Of a stretch of DNA of 64,000 nucleotides, positions 21,707 to 32,301 are shown in pieces. The position numbers and the translations under genes are program-made. The notes under the pieces are model-generated. The model was given only the letters and a program-made list of their open reading frames with translations. It did no database searches and was not told the DNA's origin. The DNA is from Lepidodermella squamata. Its lineage: Eukaryota > Gastrotricha. Each line of letters starts with the position of its first letter. Position 1 is the first letter of the stretch. Location of the stretch: NCBI GenBank assembly GCA_047495785.1, contig JBLDXI010000010.1, positions 558,001-622,000 of the forward strand, in the 5' to 3' direction.

Positions 21707-22602
21707 TACCGGGGAACGGTACAATTTTGACAACAAAAAAGTACAACTTTGTAAAAAAATCCAGAAAATCGAGTCAGGTGAATTCTTTGCAAATTCTTAC
21801 ACCGTTAGAACTCCCTTGTCCTGGGCATAATTGTTGTATTTTTTCCACGGCCTGATTCAGGTAATTCTCACCTGAGGAAAAAGGCTCGAAATAAAGGTAA
21901 AATTTTGACAAGCTAGTACAACTTTTACAGCTATATGGTAATGCCCCATTTTCAACTTTATCATCTAGCGGCAACGGTGATTCATCGTGTGCATGGTGAA
22001 AATGTAGATTTTTGTATTGATTTTGCTGATTTTTTATTTATTTTGTATTGAAACGCTGTTTTCAAGGTATTGCTTCGAAACTTCACCAAAAATGAACGAG
22101 CGGTGCTAGAATTCGGGAAAAATTGTAGAATTTTTAGATGAGACAGACAGGCTTCATCGAAGTACCATTTGAAAATGGATTGAAAGGAATTCAAGTTAGT
22201 TTTTGAGTACTGACGAGTTGTCAAAGCTGTACCTCCAAAATCGCTACTTAGCTGGTAATTTACCTGGAACTGGCTCTTTAATATTTACTGCTCTCACCTT
22301 AATTATTACCAGCTAAACGCCAGCTTCATTTTGGTATATAAATTCTATCTAAAACTTTAAAATCGCCCCTCTGGGATTTCTTCCCCAGGGCGATTTTAGG
22401 GTTTTCGAGGGTTCGATTCCAAAAATCAGCAGTCAATAATGAAATCGAATTCGGGAAAACAAAATCGATACGAGCCATTTTATCCAGGAGCCAATGGATT
22501 TTGTTGATATTTTTCCAAAATTGTAGGAAGTCAACCGCAGGTAGGCCATTAAGTAGAAAAAAGTTATCAACCACCTGTCAAAATTGTACCACTCCCCGGT
22601 AT
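21707..22602. mobile_element. non-autonomous TIR element, about 0.9 kb
   Basis: A 26-bp terminal inverted repeat with two mismatches (TACCGGGGAACGGTACAATT... at 21707-21732, complement at 22577-22602) bounds the region. If the outer TA is a target duplication, the TIR starts CCGGGGA. Subterminal copies of GTACAA(C/T)TTT and GTAAAATTTTGACA recur inside. An internal short hairpin (TAAAATCGCCC / GGGCGATTTTA, about 22349-22395) is also present. No transposase frame is seen. Confidence 0.65.
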
Positions 22603-23020
22603 TTTCATCGAAATATTTGTTACGCAGAAAATTTGCGAGCCTGACAGGGTTGTGATCGAAAGAAAATGGCAAATTTGCATGTTTTGTTACGCAACAATGA
22701 ATGTGACCCAATAAAAAAATACATTTTACCTGGGGTTAGCCATACCTAAGAGCTACCTGTGGTAGAATAACCCATTCAAATGTTTTCGAAACTCAAAATT
22801 TGCACTTTTCTTTCAATCACAAGTCTGTAAATCGCGAATAGTTTGTTCCAGATGACACAGTCGAAATCAATCAAAAAGGGACTTCAACGGCGTTTTTTAG
22901 TCAAATTTTATAAATTAATAGAAAAGTGTCTCGAAATGACTGGGATCTTTAGATGAATCTCGGTTTAAGGTTCAGCCTAACTTAGTAAAACTTGAGGAAT
23001 ATTTAAGTTAGTTTCCAACA

Positions 23021-23936
23021 TACGGGGTGGTGATCGTACGGACCTTAACTTAAGTGGTAACTTTTCAGATAAGTTCACTTTGCTAAGTTGACCTTAAATT
23101 GGTGTGTGATCGAAACTCACCTTATCAAAGGCGCCCTTAGTTAAGGTCCACTTAAAGGAATGTTATCGTACCTTATCCGGATCTCGATACCGTTCTATCA
23201 CCAACCTTAACTTTTTACTGAGATTCGTAAGTTGAGTGATCAAAGTTAATGTGATCTTAAGTGATTGCGCAACAATGCCAAAAGATGGCCTGATTTCTAG
23301 AGACAAATTTGTGTCCCAATTATCAGCCCTATATTTTCATTGGTCAAGATTAGAAGCTTTGTAATCGATCCTATTTTATTTCTAGTATTGCGGAACCCAT
23401 ATTTTCTCCGCGATGCTCCACTAATTCAAGATTGTTCACCTGTCTGTAGCCGCTAAAACTTTCACTAAGATAAGAAAAATCGCGATACGATCACCCAACT
23501 TATCTTTTCTTCATTGTCGATAATTATTTTGGCGCAATTTACAGGAAAACTCGACACCACTGCCTTGGCATAGGTCCGCAGTCGCACGATAGAGTCCTCG
23601 ACGCCCGGTAAACCCGGTTTTTCCACGTGAAATATCGACAACCAGTTGGCTGAGGGACCTCTCGAGGTCCCTTACACTTAGGGGTGTGACAACCCTTAAC
23701 TTATTTTCTTAAGTCCATTTTAAGGCGTCTTTTTCTTTCGATCACTTACTTATTGTTAAAAAGTACAAAATGTTTACTTATTTCCTTAACTTGAGCGTTC
23801 GATCACACTTCGACTTAAGTTGACCTTATTTCGCAAAAACAGTTAAAGATAAGGGCGACCTTAACTTTCGATCACCAACCTTAGTACTTGAGGAATTAAG
23901 GTGGGGTTAAGGAGCTTACGATCACCACCCCGATAC
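23021..23936. mobile_element. non-autonomous TIR element with CTTAAGTT/GATCAC subterminal repeats, about 0.9 kb
   Basis: The left end CGGGGTGGTGATCGTA and right end TACGATCACCACCCCG form an inverted pair, apart from one extra base on the right side. The flanks read ATA on both sides, which could be a 3-bp target duplication. Across the element, motifs such as CCTTAACTTAAG, AAGTTAAGGT and (T)CGATCAC recur in both orientations, denser toward the ends. Such arrays are typical transposase-binding repeats of non-autonomous DNA transposons. No protein-coding frame is supported. Confidence 0.7.
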
Positions 23937-25096
23937 GCCCCCAGAAAATTAAGAAAAGGCGCAGTTTTAGGCGAACTAATTATTTGAAATTGGGTCGAAA
24001 TATTTCCACCACTAAAAATGATGTTACAGCACTAAATTCTGGCACTAAATTTTTCAGATTCTTTGCAATTTCGGCGTTTTCGGTTTTTGATCGATACTGA
24101 TCCTAGGATTTTTTATTTTAGCTTTAGTTGTATATTTAACGACCATTAATCACATTGCCGCTCATTTTTTATTATGATTAACTCGCACATGAAAAACTGC
24201 AAAATACAGCAGCATGAGCTGATTATTGAGAGCAAAATCCACACATTATAATGTTGCATAATCAGATTTATGAGAACAGCATAACGCAATTATGATATTT
24301 CGTGCCCATTCCACAGATTCATAAAACAACCAATAATTTGCGCTGAATATTTTAGAAAATGTATCGAGAAATGAATCTTTTTCATATATTTGAGGTGAGC
24401 GGCTGAAATTATTTAATTTAACTCGAAGCCGTGATGGCGGCCGATCTCTCAAGAGTCGAGATCACGATTGGAGATCACTTGGTTTCCAACATTTTTCAAA
24501 TTTAATTGCCAATTAATGTCTTGTTTAATTAAAATTTTTAATAAATTTATCTTACGGACCCGAAAAATAATAAATTCACATAGCGGGTTGCAATATCGAG
24601 GAAGCACTGCATGATTGATTTTCGAATTTTTTTTAGATGAAATTAGGGTTATTAATTTTAAACTCCCTTGGATGTCGCGGGCCTTTTTAGCTTGGGGTCG
24701 CTTGATCAGCTGGGGTTACGGGGGTCGCCGAGTAATTCTGATCAAACGGGAAAGAATCGTCGATTTCAGCCATAATAGCATTCTCGCCTGATAAATGATT
24801 TTATTTTACTTACGTATTGGAAGTCAACCAGCTTTAAAGCATTTCAGGCTGGAATTTAAAAAAAAATATTTGCAAAAATGATATTTTTATATGCTAAAAA
24901 TGCGAAAATATTATGACCGGCGAGTGAAAATTTCAGCTTGGAAAAAATCGGTATTTTGAGATCGTATTTTAAGGTTATAAAAATTGCTAAAAGTATTGAA
25001 AAATTTGAAAAAATGTTGGGGGTCGCGAAATTCTTATACGATAATGTTGTGAGTTGTCGAAGGCTTGGGCTGAGAAGCCCTGGTATTAATTAAGAA
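23937..25096. other. intergenic region upstream of GH31 copy 2
   Basis: AT-rich DNA without a supported gene. It should contain the promoter of the second glucosidase copy. Confidence 0.3.
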
Positions 25097-27958
25097 ATGG
25101 CCGGCAACAATATTTTATTCGTTTCGCAATTAATTTCAATTAATTTGAATTTTAATTGTTGCAGGCAGTTTTGGCGAGAACTAGATGTTCTCATCTTTTA
25201 CGATGTTTACGATGAACTAGTCAAGAAATTTATTTGTCGTAAAATTATTTTGGTCAATCATCGACGCTTTCTTCTAATTTGGGATAACATTGAGAGTCGA
25301 ATTTTTTCGCAGGTTGTTTCAGCGAGAACGGGACCTTTTCGCTCAACTTGGAACATCCGTCGATACGCGACCAAATCGACGGAGCTATGGTCAACCGCTG
25401 TAACTGCTTTACATCCTCTGTCAACACTGGCAGGCGAAGCTGCACCGAAAAGGTTCCATAAAAGCTTCGAAATCGATTTCTGCCGCAATCACTTGCGCAA
25501 ACCTTCGAAAGCTAGTTACAAGCTGATCGGGAATACTCTGGAAATCAGCAAAGACGGGTCAGCAATTTTCAACATTAGCAGGAATGATGAAGCCACATTA
25601 AATGGCAAAATCACAGCTTTGGGCAAAGACGGAAACATTGTTCACGTTCGAATCGATACGGCCGAAATTACGAAACCGCGATTTGAGTTACAGCGCGATG
25701 ACGTTGTTACATCAACTGCCTTATCGAGCCGTCATCACAACTACCGTTTACAAACTGATGATGAGAAACTTTCGACTATCATCAATGGAGATTCGAAGAT
25801 TGTGATCAACCACGAACCATTCAGTCTCAATTTCACAAATGAAACTGGCGAATCTGTTCTTTCAATCAACGCCGAAGAAAAGCTGGAAGTTGGAGGTGAA
25901 GATGGAGCAATTTCGGGCGATTTCTTTTTCCCTGACTCGCGAAGCTTGTACGGCTTAGCTGAACATGCAGATTCATTTCGTTTGAAAGAAACGATTGGCG
26001 TTGAACCTTATCGACTATTCAACTGCGATTCTTTCAGTTACAAACTCGAATACCGTGGTTCTTTGTACGGCTCGATTCCGTTGCTGATCGCGCCTAAAAG
26101 GGGCGGAGCTTGCTGCGGCGTGTTCTGGTTAAACTCGTCCGATACTTGGGTTGACATCGACTATCGAAACGAACGATCGTCGTCGTCTCAATTCATCTCA
26201 GAGTGTGGAGTTTTCGATGTTTACGTCTTGTTAGGTCCGAAAATTGGCGATGTTTTACGTCAATATCTCTTCCTGACTGGGACTACGCCGTTACCACCAC
26301 TTTTCGCTCTGGGCTACCACCAGTCGCGCTGGAACTACACTGACCAAGCCGACGTGCTTCAAGTAAACGAAAGTTTGGCGAAAAATGATATTCCCTGTGA
26401 CGTCATTTGGCTTGATATCGAGTATACGGATGCTAGAAAGTACTTCACCTGGAACAAAACAAAATTCCCTGATCCATTGGCAATGTTGGAGGAATTGGAG
26501 GAGAAAGGCCGTCGTTTGGTGACAATCGTCGATCCACATCTTAAGAAGGACCCTAGCTACTCAAAGTACGCAGAAGCTAGCTCGAAGGACTACTTCGTGA
26601 AAGACCCAGTGACGGGAGAAGACTACGTCGCAGAATGCTGGCCAGGTGCCTCATGTTGGCCAGATTTCACGCGGCAAGACGTCCGCCATTGGTGGGCCGA
26701 CCAATTCAGCTTTGCGAACTACCCGCTGACAAATGACCGGGTCTACATTTGGAACGATATGAACGAGCCTTCAGTTTTTAAAGGTGTTGAATCAACGTTC
26801 CCGAAGGGAGTCCTCCATGCTAACAACGTCGAAAATCGCCAGGTTCATAATCTGTACGGCCACTACCAGGCAATGGGTACATTCAATGGCCTTCTGAATC
26901 GTGGTGAGGGACAAAAGCGGCCTTTCGTTCTTACAAGGTCATTTTTCGCCGGGACGCAACGATTTTCGGCAGTTTGGACAGGCGATAACGTTGCTGAATG
27001 GAAATATCTGCAGGCGTCGATTTCAATGCTTTTGAGCCTTAGTGTTTCCGGGGTAGCATTTTGCGGTTCTGATGTCGGTGGGTTTGTTAACGAACCGGAT
27101 GAAGAACTTCTTACTCGGTGGTACCAAGCCGCAGCGTTCCAACCATTCTTTCGAGAGCATTCGTTTGGAAAACGTCGCGAACCTTGGCTCTTCTCACCTC
27201 GAACCAACAAACGACTTCAAAATGCGATCAGGTTACGTTACACCTATCTGCCGTATTGGTACACCCTGTTCTACGAGCATGAGATGAAAAACGGTCTGTC
27301 ACCGATGAGGCCGATGTGGGCGGAATTCGCTGAGGAAGTCGAGACATTCACTGATGAAAGTTCGTTTCTAGTGGGCGATGCGCTGTTAGTGCATCCTGTT
27401 TGCAGGTCAGGCGTGAAATTTGAGCAAATTTACCTGCCAGGCAAAAGTACGCTCTGGTACCGGGCAGATCGATGGAGCTGTGTTCGCGGTGGTAAATCGT
27501 TCGTCGAGAAGCTTCTCATCGATCGCATTCCCGTTTTCCAACGCGGCGGAACTATAATCCCACGTTGGATTAATCCGAAACAGTCGTCTGAATCCATGGC
27601 TAACGGAACATTTGCTTTGATCGTTTGCCTTGATGGCAATGGCTCAGCTAGTGGTAATTTCTTCACTGACGATTTTGATGGTTACGCCTATCGATCGGGT
27701 GGTGGCTCTTACTTTTACTTCTCTTTTGCCAACTCAACGTTTTGTTTTAAAAATACGTCAACGGCGGGACAGGCTGTTTTTATCGACAAAATTGTTGTTG
27801 CCGGATTGCTGGACGAGCCGCGGGGTGCAGTTTTAACGCGAGATGCTAAGAAATCATTCTTGCCGCTAGTCTGGAACGAATCGAGGCATTTTGTCGAGCT
27901 CCTGCTGTCTTCACAAGAAGTTCACCTGGGAACGAAATTCGAAATTTCTTTGTGCTAA
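25097..27958 (+). CDS. neutral alpha-glucosidase, GH31 family, copy 2
   Basis: An open frame of 953 residues from the ATG at 25097. From about 25315 on, the protein is collinear with copy 1 and retains all catalytic landmarks: GYHQSRWNY, CDVIWLDIEYTD, WNDMNEPSVF, AVWTGDNVAEW, GSDVGGF, RWYQAAAFQPFFREH. The ATG used for copy 1 (15253) is not conserved here (ATCG), so translation must begin upstream. The 75 extra N-terminal residues encoded from 25097 have no counterpart and contain two acceptor-like sites (near 25164 and 25314), each followed by a version of GCAGTTTTGGCGAGAAC. The true first exon may therefore differ and the start is uncertain. AATAAA lies at 28000. It probably arose by tandem duplication. 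Confidence 0.82.
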   Translation: MAGNNILFVSQLISINLNFNCCRQFWRELDVLIFYDVYDELVKKFICRKIILVNHRRFLLIWDNIESRIFSQVVSARTGPFRSTWNIRRYATKSTELWSTAVTALHPLSTLAGEAAPKRFHKSFEIDFCRNHLRKPSKASYKLIGNTLEISKDGSAIFNISRNDEATLNGKITALGKDGNIVHVRIDTAEITKPRFELQRDDVVTSTALSSRHHNYRLQTDDEKLSTIINGDSKIVINHEPFSLNFTNETGESVLSINAEEKLEVGGEDGAISGDFFFPDSRSLYGLAEHADSFRLKETIGVEPYRLFNCDSFSYKLEYRGSLYGSIPLLIAPKRGGACCGVFWLNSSDTWVDIDYRNERSSSSQFISECGVFDVYVLLGPKIGDVLRQYLFLTGTTPLPPLFALGYHQSRWNYTDQADVLQVNESLAKNDIPCDVIWLDIEYTDARKYFTWNKTKFPDPLAMLEELEEKGRRLVTIVDPHLKKDPSYSKYAEASSKDYFVKDPVTGEDYVAECWPGASCWPDFTRQDVRHWWADQFSFANYPLTNDRVYIWNDMNEPSVFKGVESTFPKGVLHANNVENRQVHNLYGHYQAMGTFNGLLNRGEGQKRPFVLTRSFFAGTQRFSAVWTGDNVAEWKYLQASISMLLSLSVSGVAFCGSDVGGFVNEPDEELLTRWYQAAAFQPFFREHSFGKRREPWLFSPRTNKRLQNAIRLRYTYLPYWYTLFYEHEMKNGLSPMRPMWAEFAEEVETFTDESSFLVGDALLVHPVCRSGVKFEQIYLPGKSTLWYRADRWSCVRGGKSFVEKLLIDRIPVFQRGGTIIPRWINPKQSSESMANGTFALIVCLDGNGSASGNFFTDDFDGYAYRSGGGSYFYFSFANSTFCFKNTSTAGQAVFIDKIVVAGLLDEPRGAVLTRDAKKSFLPLVWNESRHFVELLLSSQEVHLGTKFEISLC

Positions 27959-27999
27959 TGAACTGGCTGAATTTCTTTTAGCATTTTTCGATTAATCTT

Positions 28000-28005
28000 A
28001 ATAAA
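28000..28005 (+). terminator. polyadenylation signal of GH31 copy 2
   Basis: AATAAA 42 bases after the stop codon, at the position corresponding to that of copy 1. Confidence 0.55.
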
Positions 28006-28320
28006 AATGTTTTTAATGCTGTCCATATTTTTGGTTTTTCTCAGGACACTCAGGTGATGACTTGCGACTCATTTTCACTCTTGAACCGATACGTATCCTA
28101 ATACGATGCACGATGCGATGATCATCGCCTCAAATAAGTCTCAACTGTCAATAAATCATCGGTGAGGAGCAACACCGCATTCGTCGCTCCACTTATCTAG
28201 AAACTTCCACTAAGGGAAAGTATCTCTATCTATTAGAACATCGGAAGTTCAGCAGCGGACTGTTATTTTGATGCGCATGAAACCTCAAAATTTCTTAATT
28301 CGGTTCCATAACAATAAAAA

Positions 28321-29940
28321 ATGAGGCTCGTATTATCGCGTCTTTTGCTCCTACTGCAGGTTTTCATTGGAGCCCAGAAATTATCGATGAGATCTCCAAT
28401 CTCCAATGCCGGCGCTCATCTCTTCAGGTCAACAGAATAGAACACGGATAACCGTCCCCGTAATAATTAATTATGGCGGCGTGTCGTATCCAGCTGGCCC
28501 TATTCATCCCGAAGCCGTAAGGATGGCTCTTCGAACGATCGAGCGGGCGCAACTCAGGAGGATGCCACACGCCTACCACTGGTTATCATTGGGGGCTGCA
28601 GTAACATGATTCTTGGATACATCCCCAACCATTTCAACTTCAACTTCAACGTCACTGTAAGTAACGATTACAATGTGAACATTGTGACTTGAGTTGTCAC
28701 TCTTCGTGAACAGTTGACAATGCAAGGAAAAAACGCTTTAATTTTCAAACGCAACTCGAAGCTATTCGACAGCATGCACGTCATTCTTCCGTATTTCGAG
28801 ACATTTTTTGAGGCCATGCCTCGTTTCATCCAAGCAATATGCCAGAAGCCAGAAACGGAACATTTCGGTTATTATCTCAACTAAATTCATTATGATCGCA
28901 CCCAACTCACAGGCCCAACATTGCAAGATGGGACGATAGCTCTTGGCAGCATGAAGGCGAAAGACGCAAGAATTATGATCATTAACACGCCATTTAGTGC
29001 TTTGACGGCTTGTGTGATGTATAGACTTGGGTTATACGGCCCGAACTACGTTATTTTCCTACAGAGCACGATAGCGTTTCTACCCAATACAATGCTGCGA
29101 TTCCTAATACCTGGCTGCACTGAGCAAACCCTGTTTTAAGTCCTTAACAGCGTAATATTCTTTGGTTCAAACTCAATTTCTAGCAATGATGAGAGACATG
29201 TCGACTCTTTTGGCGTTCGAATTCAAGATTTTGATAGATACTTGATGGAAATATCGATCGGCCAGATTTACAGTCCCTGTGGTGGGGCTCTCGTAGCAAT
29301 TACTACGAAGTAGTGATGACAGCCGCATTAGCCCTCAATCTTACAGAAGCTGAGCTTGCATTACGAAATGACTCGCTATCAAATTGGACACTAGGCTCGA
29401 GGAATTATATGCTGAATGGTGACCAAATCAGGGAAGTTATTGATAGAAACGTTCGTAAGGTCAACTTTGCGGGATTGGTCGCAGAGGTGAACGGAGACAC
29501 ACTGAACAATGCAAGAGGTATTACTGGATTTTACCAGATCAAAGCTATCTTGGGAACTTCTAACACTAACCTTACGATATCTGAGCGACAGAGAAAAGCT
29601 CCCGTCGCTACTTATGATGCTAGCAAGCCAAATCCAAAGCTTCTGTTAGGACCAGATAAATTGTTATGGCGCACAAAGGATGGGCTTCCGCCGCGAGATA
29701 AACTTAGCAGGTAGTAGCAGTGAAAGTTCTGCTGATCCCCATCGGCAGCAGCGTTTCATTCACTGTTGTATCTGGTTTGCTCGAAGTCACAAGCCTAATT
29801 CTGCTAATTCTTACTTTTTTGCGAAGTTTTCTAATGTGTCTTATCTTAAACAAAACTGCGCACTTCGAAGTAGAAATCATACCCCGCATGCAACTATTAT
29901 CATTATTTACACTGATATAGCTTCTTATGCAGCAATATGA
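28321..29940 (+). pseudogene. broken copy of the GABA-B-like class C GPCR
   Basis: Similarity to the intact gene at 35421-38033 runs from the signal peptide (GAQKLS, RSP) through the ligand-binding domain (INYGG, SYPAGPIH, EAVRMALRTIERAQL) to the start of TM1. The copy is disabled several ways. There is a frameshift after RSPIS, and the exon 1/exon 2 junction is deleted. The segment corresponding to NGWRNIFYGSEANDYY is deleted, and an in-frame stop replaces Glu in CTEQTLFE (near 29138). There is a further small deletion near 29250, and homology ends after the first membrane segment near 29900. It is a recent pseudogene, since long stretches are still alike. Confidence 0.85.
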
Positions 29941-30777
29941 GTCAGAGTTGTAATATGAATATTAAACCAACTGGTAAACTTTATTCCGTGGAAATACATA
30001 GGTGTATTTAAATATGCGCAAGCTTAGGCATTCTTTTATTTTTATTATTGCGCATACTACGCAAATCCTTAAGCATCGCTCATGGCGAAACACCTAGGCT
30101 ACGCAGTTTCTGCAAGCTATTGTTCGCGAAGTCTTACAACATGATAGCATGCACCCTTTAACATCAGTTTTACATTTCTATTGTGTATATCCCAGAGAGC
30201 GAAGTGCCGTTGGGGATGGTAGGGATCATCCCTACTCAGCCAAAGACCAAAGGGGTACCTTATGTCGATTTTCCTTATTCTAATCAGTTCTGCAGTCCTA
30301 CTTCACTCTCTGGTATATAAAATCTCGATTAAATATCTCGATGTGTACATTATTGTTTCGAAGCAACCAAAAACTGAGGGCTCATTCTGGCTGGAATAAT
30401 TATTTAGCTGAATCATTTAGCCTCTGAGCGACTTTGCATCATTTTTCATTTACGTGAACGGTTTTGAAGGGGGCGGAGACAGGCATTTATCGGGATTCGG
30501 GGCCTTCCTAGGGATTCGGATCCAAACCATTCGAGCACGGGTCGGTTCATTTGAGAGCTCATACGCCCAAGAGAGGGTAGCTTGCCATTGTTTAGAGCAG
30601 GGCTTCTCAACATGGAAACTGGGGACTTAAACCGGCTGGGGCATTAACTTGAGGTTGGGATAATAATTCGGTATTTCTTGCTCTACACATGGTTTATCCT
30701 TTATTAGATTTTCTTACTGATTTCTGAAATTACGCCTGCAAATAATCAAAGAATTGACATTTTTTCCATACGTGTGT
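29941..30777. other. intergenic region
   Basis: No gene supported. Unremarkable AT-rich DNA holding the presumed promoter of the membrane GTPase. Confidence 0.3.
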
Positions 30778-31838
30778 ATGAATATTACGATAAAGGCATT
30801 AGTTGGAATTTTCTTTCTACTGGCGCTTCTCTTCGTCTCACTGCCATCAAATTTGTTTCTTGTTACTTCTACGGTTGCTTTCGCGATATTCTTATCAGTG
30901 TTTTCAACGATGGAAAGTGTCTCTAATGCAGAAGATGTGAGCCCTCCACCCCCCTCAACTACTGAAGCGGCATCTGAACAGGTTAGAAACAATTAGTTGC
31001 AAAAATTAAAATTATAGAACAATATTTTCAGAATCTTCGTCGAATCTTGGTATTTGGTTCTTCTCAAGTTGGAAAAACTGAAATGATAAACGTTTTGACT
31101 GGCCTCTTTGGAACAGAAAATGCGCGTAAAACGGGGGACAAATGCGTTGGATGTACCTTCGATTCTTACGAATTCGATCCAGTGCCAGATCCTAATGGAA
31201 AGTGTTTATATCAATTTATTGACACTGCGGGATTAAATGAAGCAGATACTACCGTTACCGTTATTGGACCAGAAGCGATTAAAAAATTGGTGAAACTCCT
31301 AGCCCACCCGACCGGTTACAATCTAATCATTATGGTTATTAAAAAGAATGTGATATTGAGGTCTACAAAAGCTAACTACGAACTTATCAAGACTTTTGCG
31401 CATGGATCAATCCCAGTGATATTGGTAGTAACCTTTTGCGAGACAAAGGCGAAATTGGGTACATGGGTCAAAGAAAACAATGACATGTTGAAGAATAATC
31501 ATCGCATGATCTTTCATAAAGATTGCGTTATTGGTACTGGCGCATGGGGAAAAGCAGAAGATCCAGCTTATGAGGCTTTATCTCCACCGAAACGCGACAA
31601 GTCAAAGAAGAAAGTTTGGAAACGTATCGTTCTTCATAGTTTAGATAAATCAGTTCAAATTCCATTTGACAACTTCGTGGAAACTTTGAAGTTCGCATAT
31701 AACTACGTTGCTTTGAAATTCTCGCTTCCTGATCGCTTGCTTATCCAAGGTCAGTATGTTCCTGTAATGATGGCGGCCGGTGTTCCTGAAAAGGAGGCCG
31801 TAGAACTTACACAAGATATTCTAAAAGAAAAAATATAA
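30778..31838 (+). CDS. membrane-anchored P-loop GTPase
   Basis: Two exons, 30778-30981 and 31032-31838, give 336 residues. I chose the ATG at 30778, just before the first hydrophobic run. The N-terminus has two likely membrane helices (ALVGIFFLLALLFVSL and FLVTSTVAFAIFLSVF), followed by a Pro/Ser linker. The GTPase domain has a P-loop GSSQVGKT, a G3 motif DTAGLNE and a G4-like TFCETK. It is a TRAFAC-class GTPase reminiscent of AIG1/GIMAP or septin-like P-loop proteins, but lacks the AIG1 signature GxxGxGKSxxGN. It probably sits on an intracellular membrane with the GTPase in the cytosol. It lies tail-to-tail with the kinase-AIG1 fusion gene about 460 bases away. No specific function is assigned. 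Confidence 0.7.
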
Positions 31839-32301
31839 CTTCAATCATTGTCTAACAGCTTGATATATTCGCTCAGCGATGGCTTGCGTGTTGATTATAT
31901 TAAAGGCTTCAAAAACTGTTATTACGGAGCGTTAATACGCTTTTCAAGAATATAAATTTTACACGTCGTGTGTTTATACTTTATCGCGGAAATTTCAGAA
32001 CACTGATAGAATTACGAAAACTTTGATATTGAGAGCAAACAGTTTTGTATTCGGTACTGGTTATCTGATGTCTATCTGTCCCATGTTCATCCATAAAGGA
32101 ATATTTTCTGCTGAAAAAGTATTGTTAATGGGGATGACATTTTGCTATTATTTATTCATTCGATGATTGACACGTCTCTATTTTCACCGAACATTCAACG
32201 AGGGATCGAGAAAGGTTTATAAATCGTGCAGATTTCAAAGCTCTGTCAACTGTAAAATAAAACCAAACCAGAGGTGGTTAGAATCGTTGAAAAACGTGAC
32301 C
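31839..32301. other. intergenic region between convergent genes
   Basis: The 3' ends of the membrane GTPase (plus) and of the kinase-GTPase fusion (minus) face each other here. No further gene is seen. Confidence 0.35.

Noticed and set aside
22409-22424. GGTTCGATTCC resembling a tRNA B box
   Set aside because: The bases on either side cannot form a T-stem, and no A box or acceptor stem is found at the right distance.
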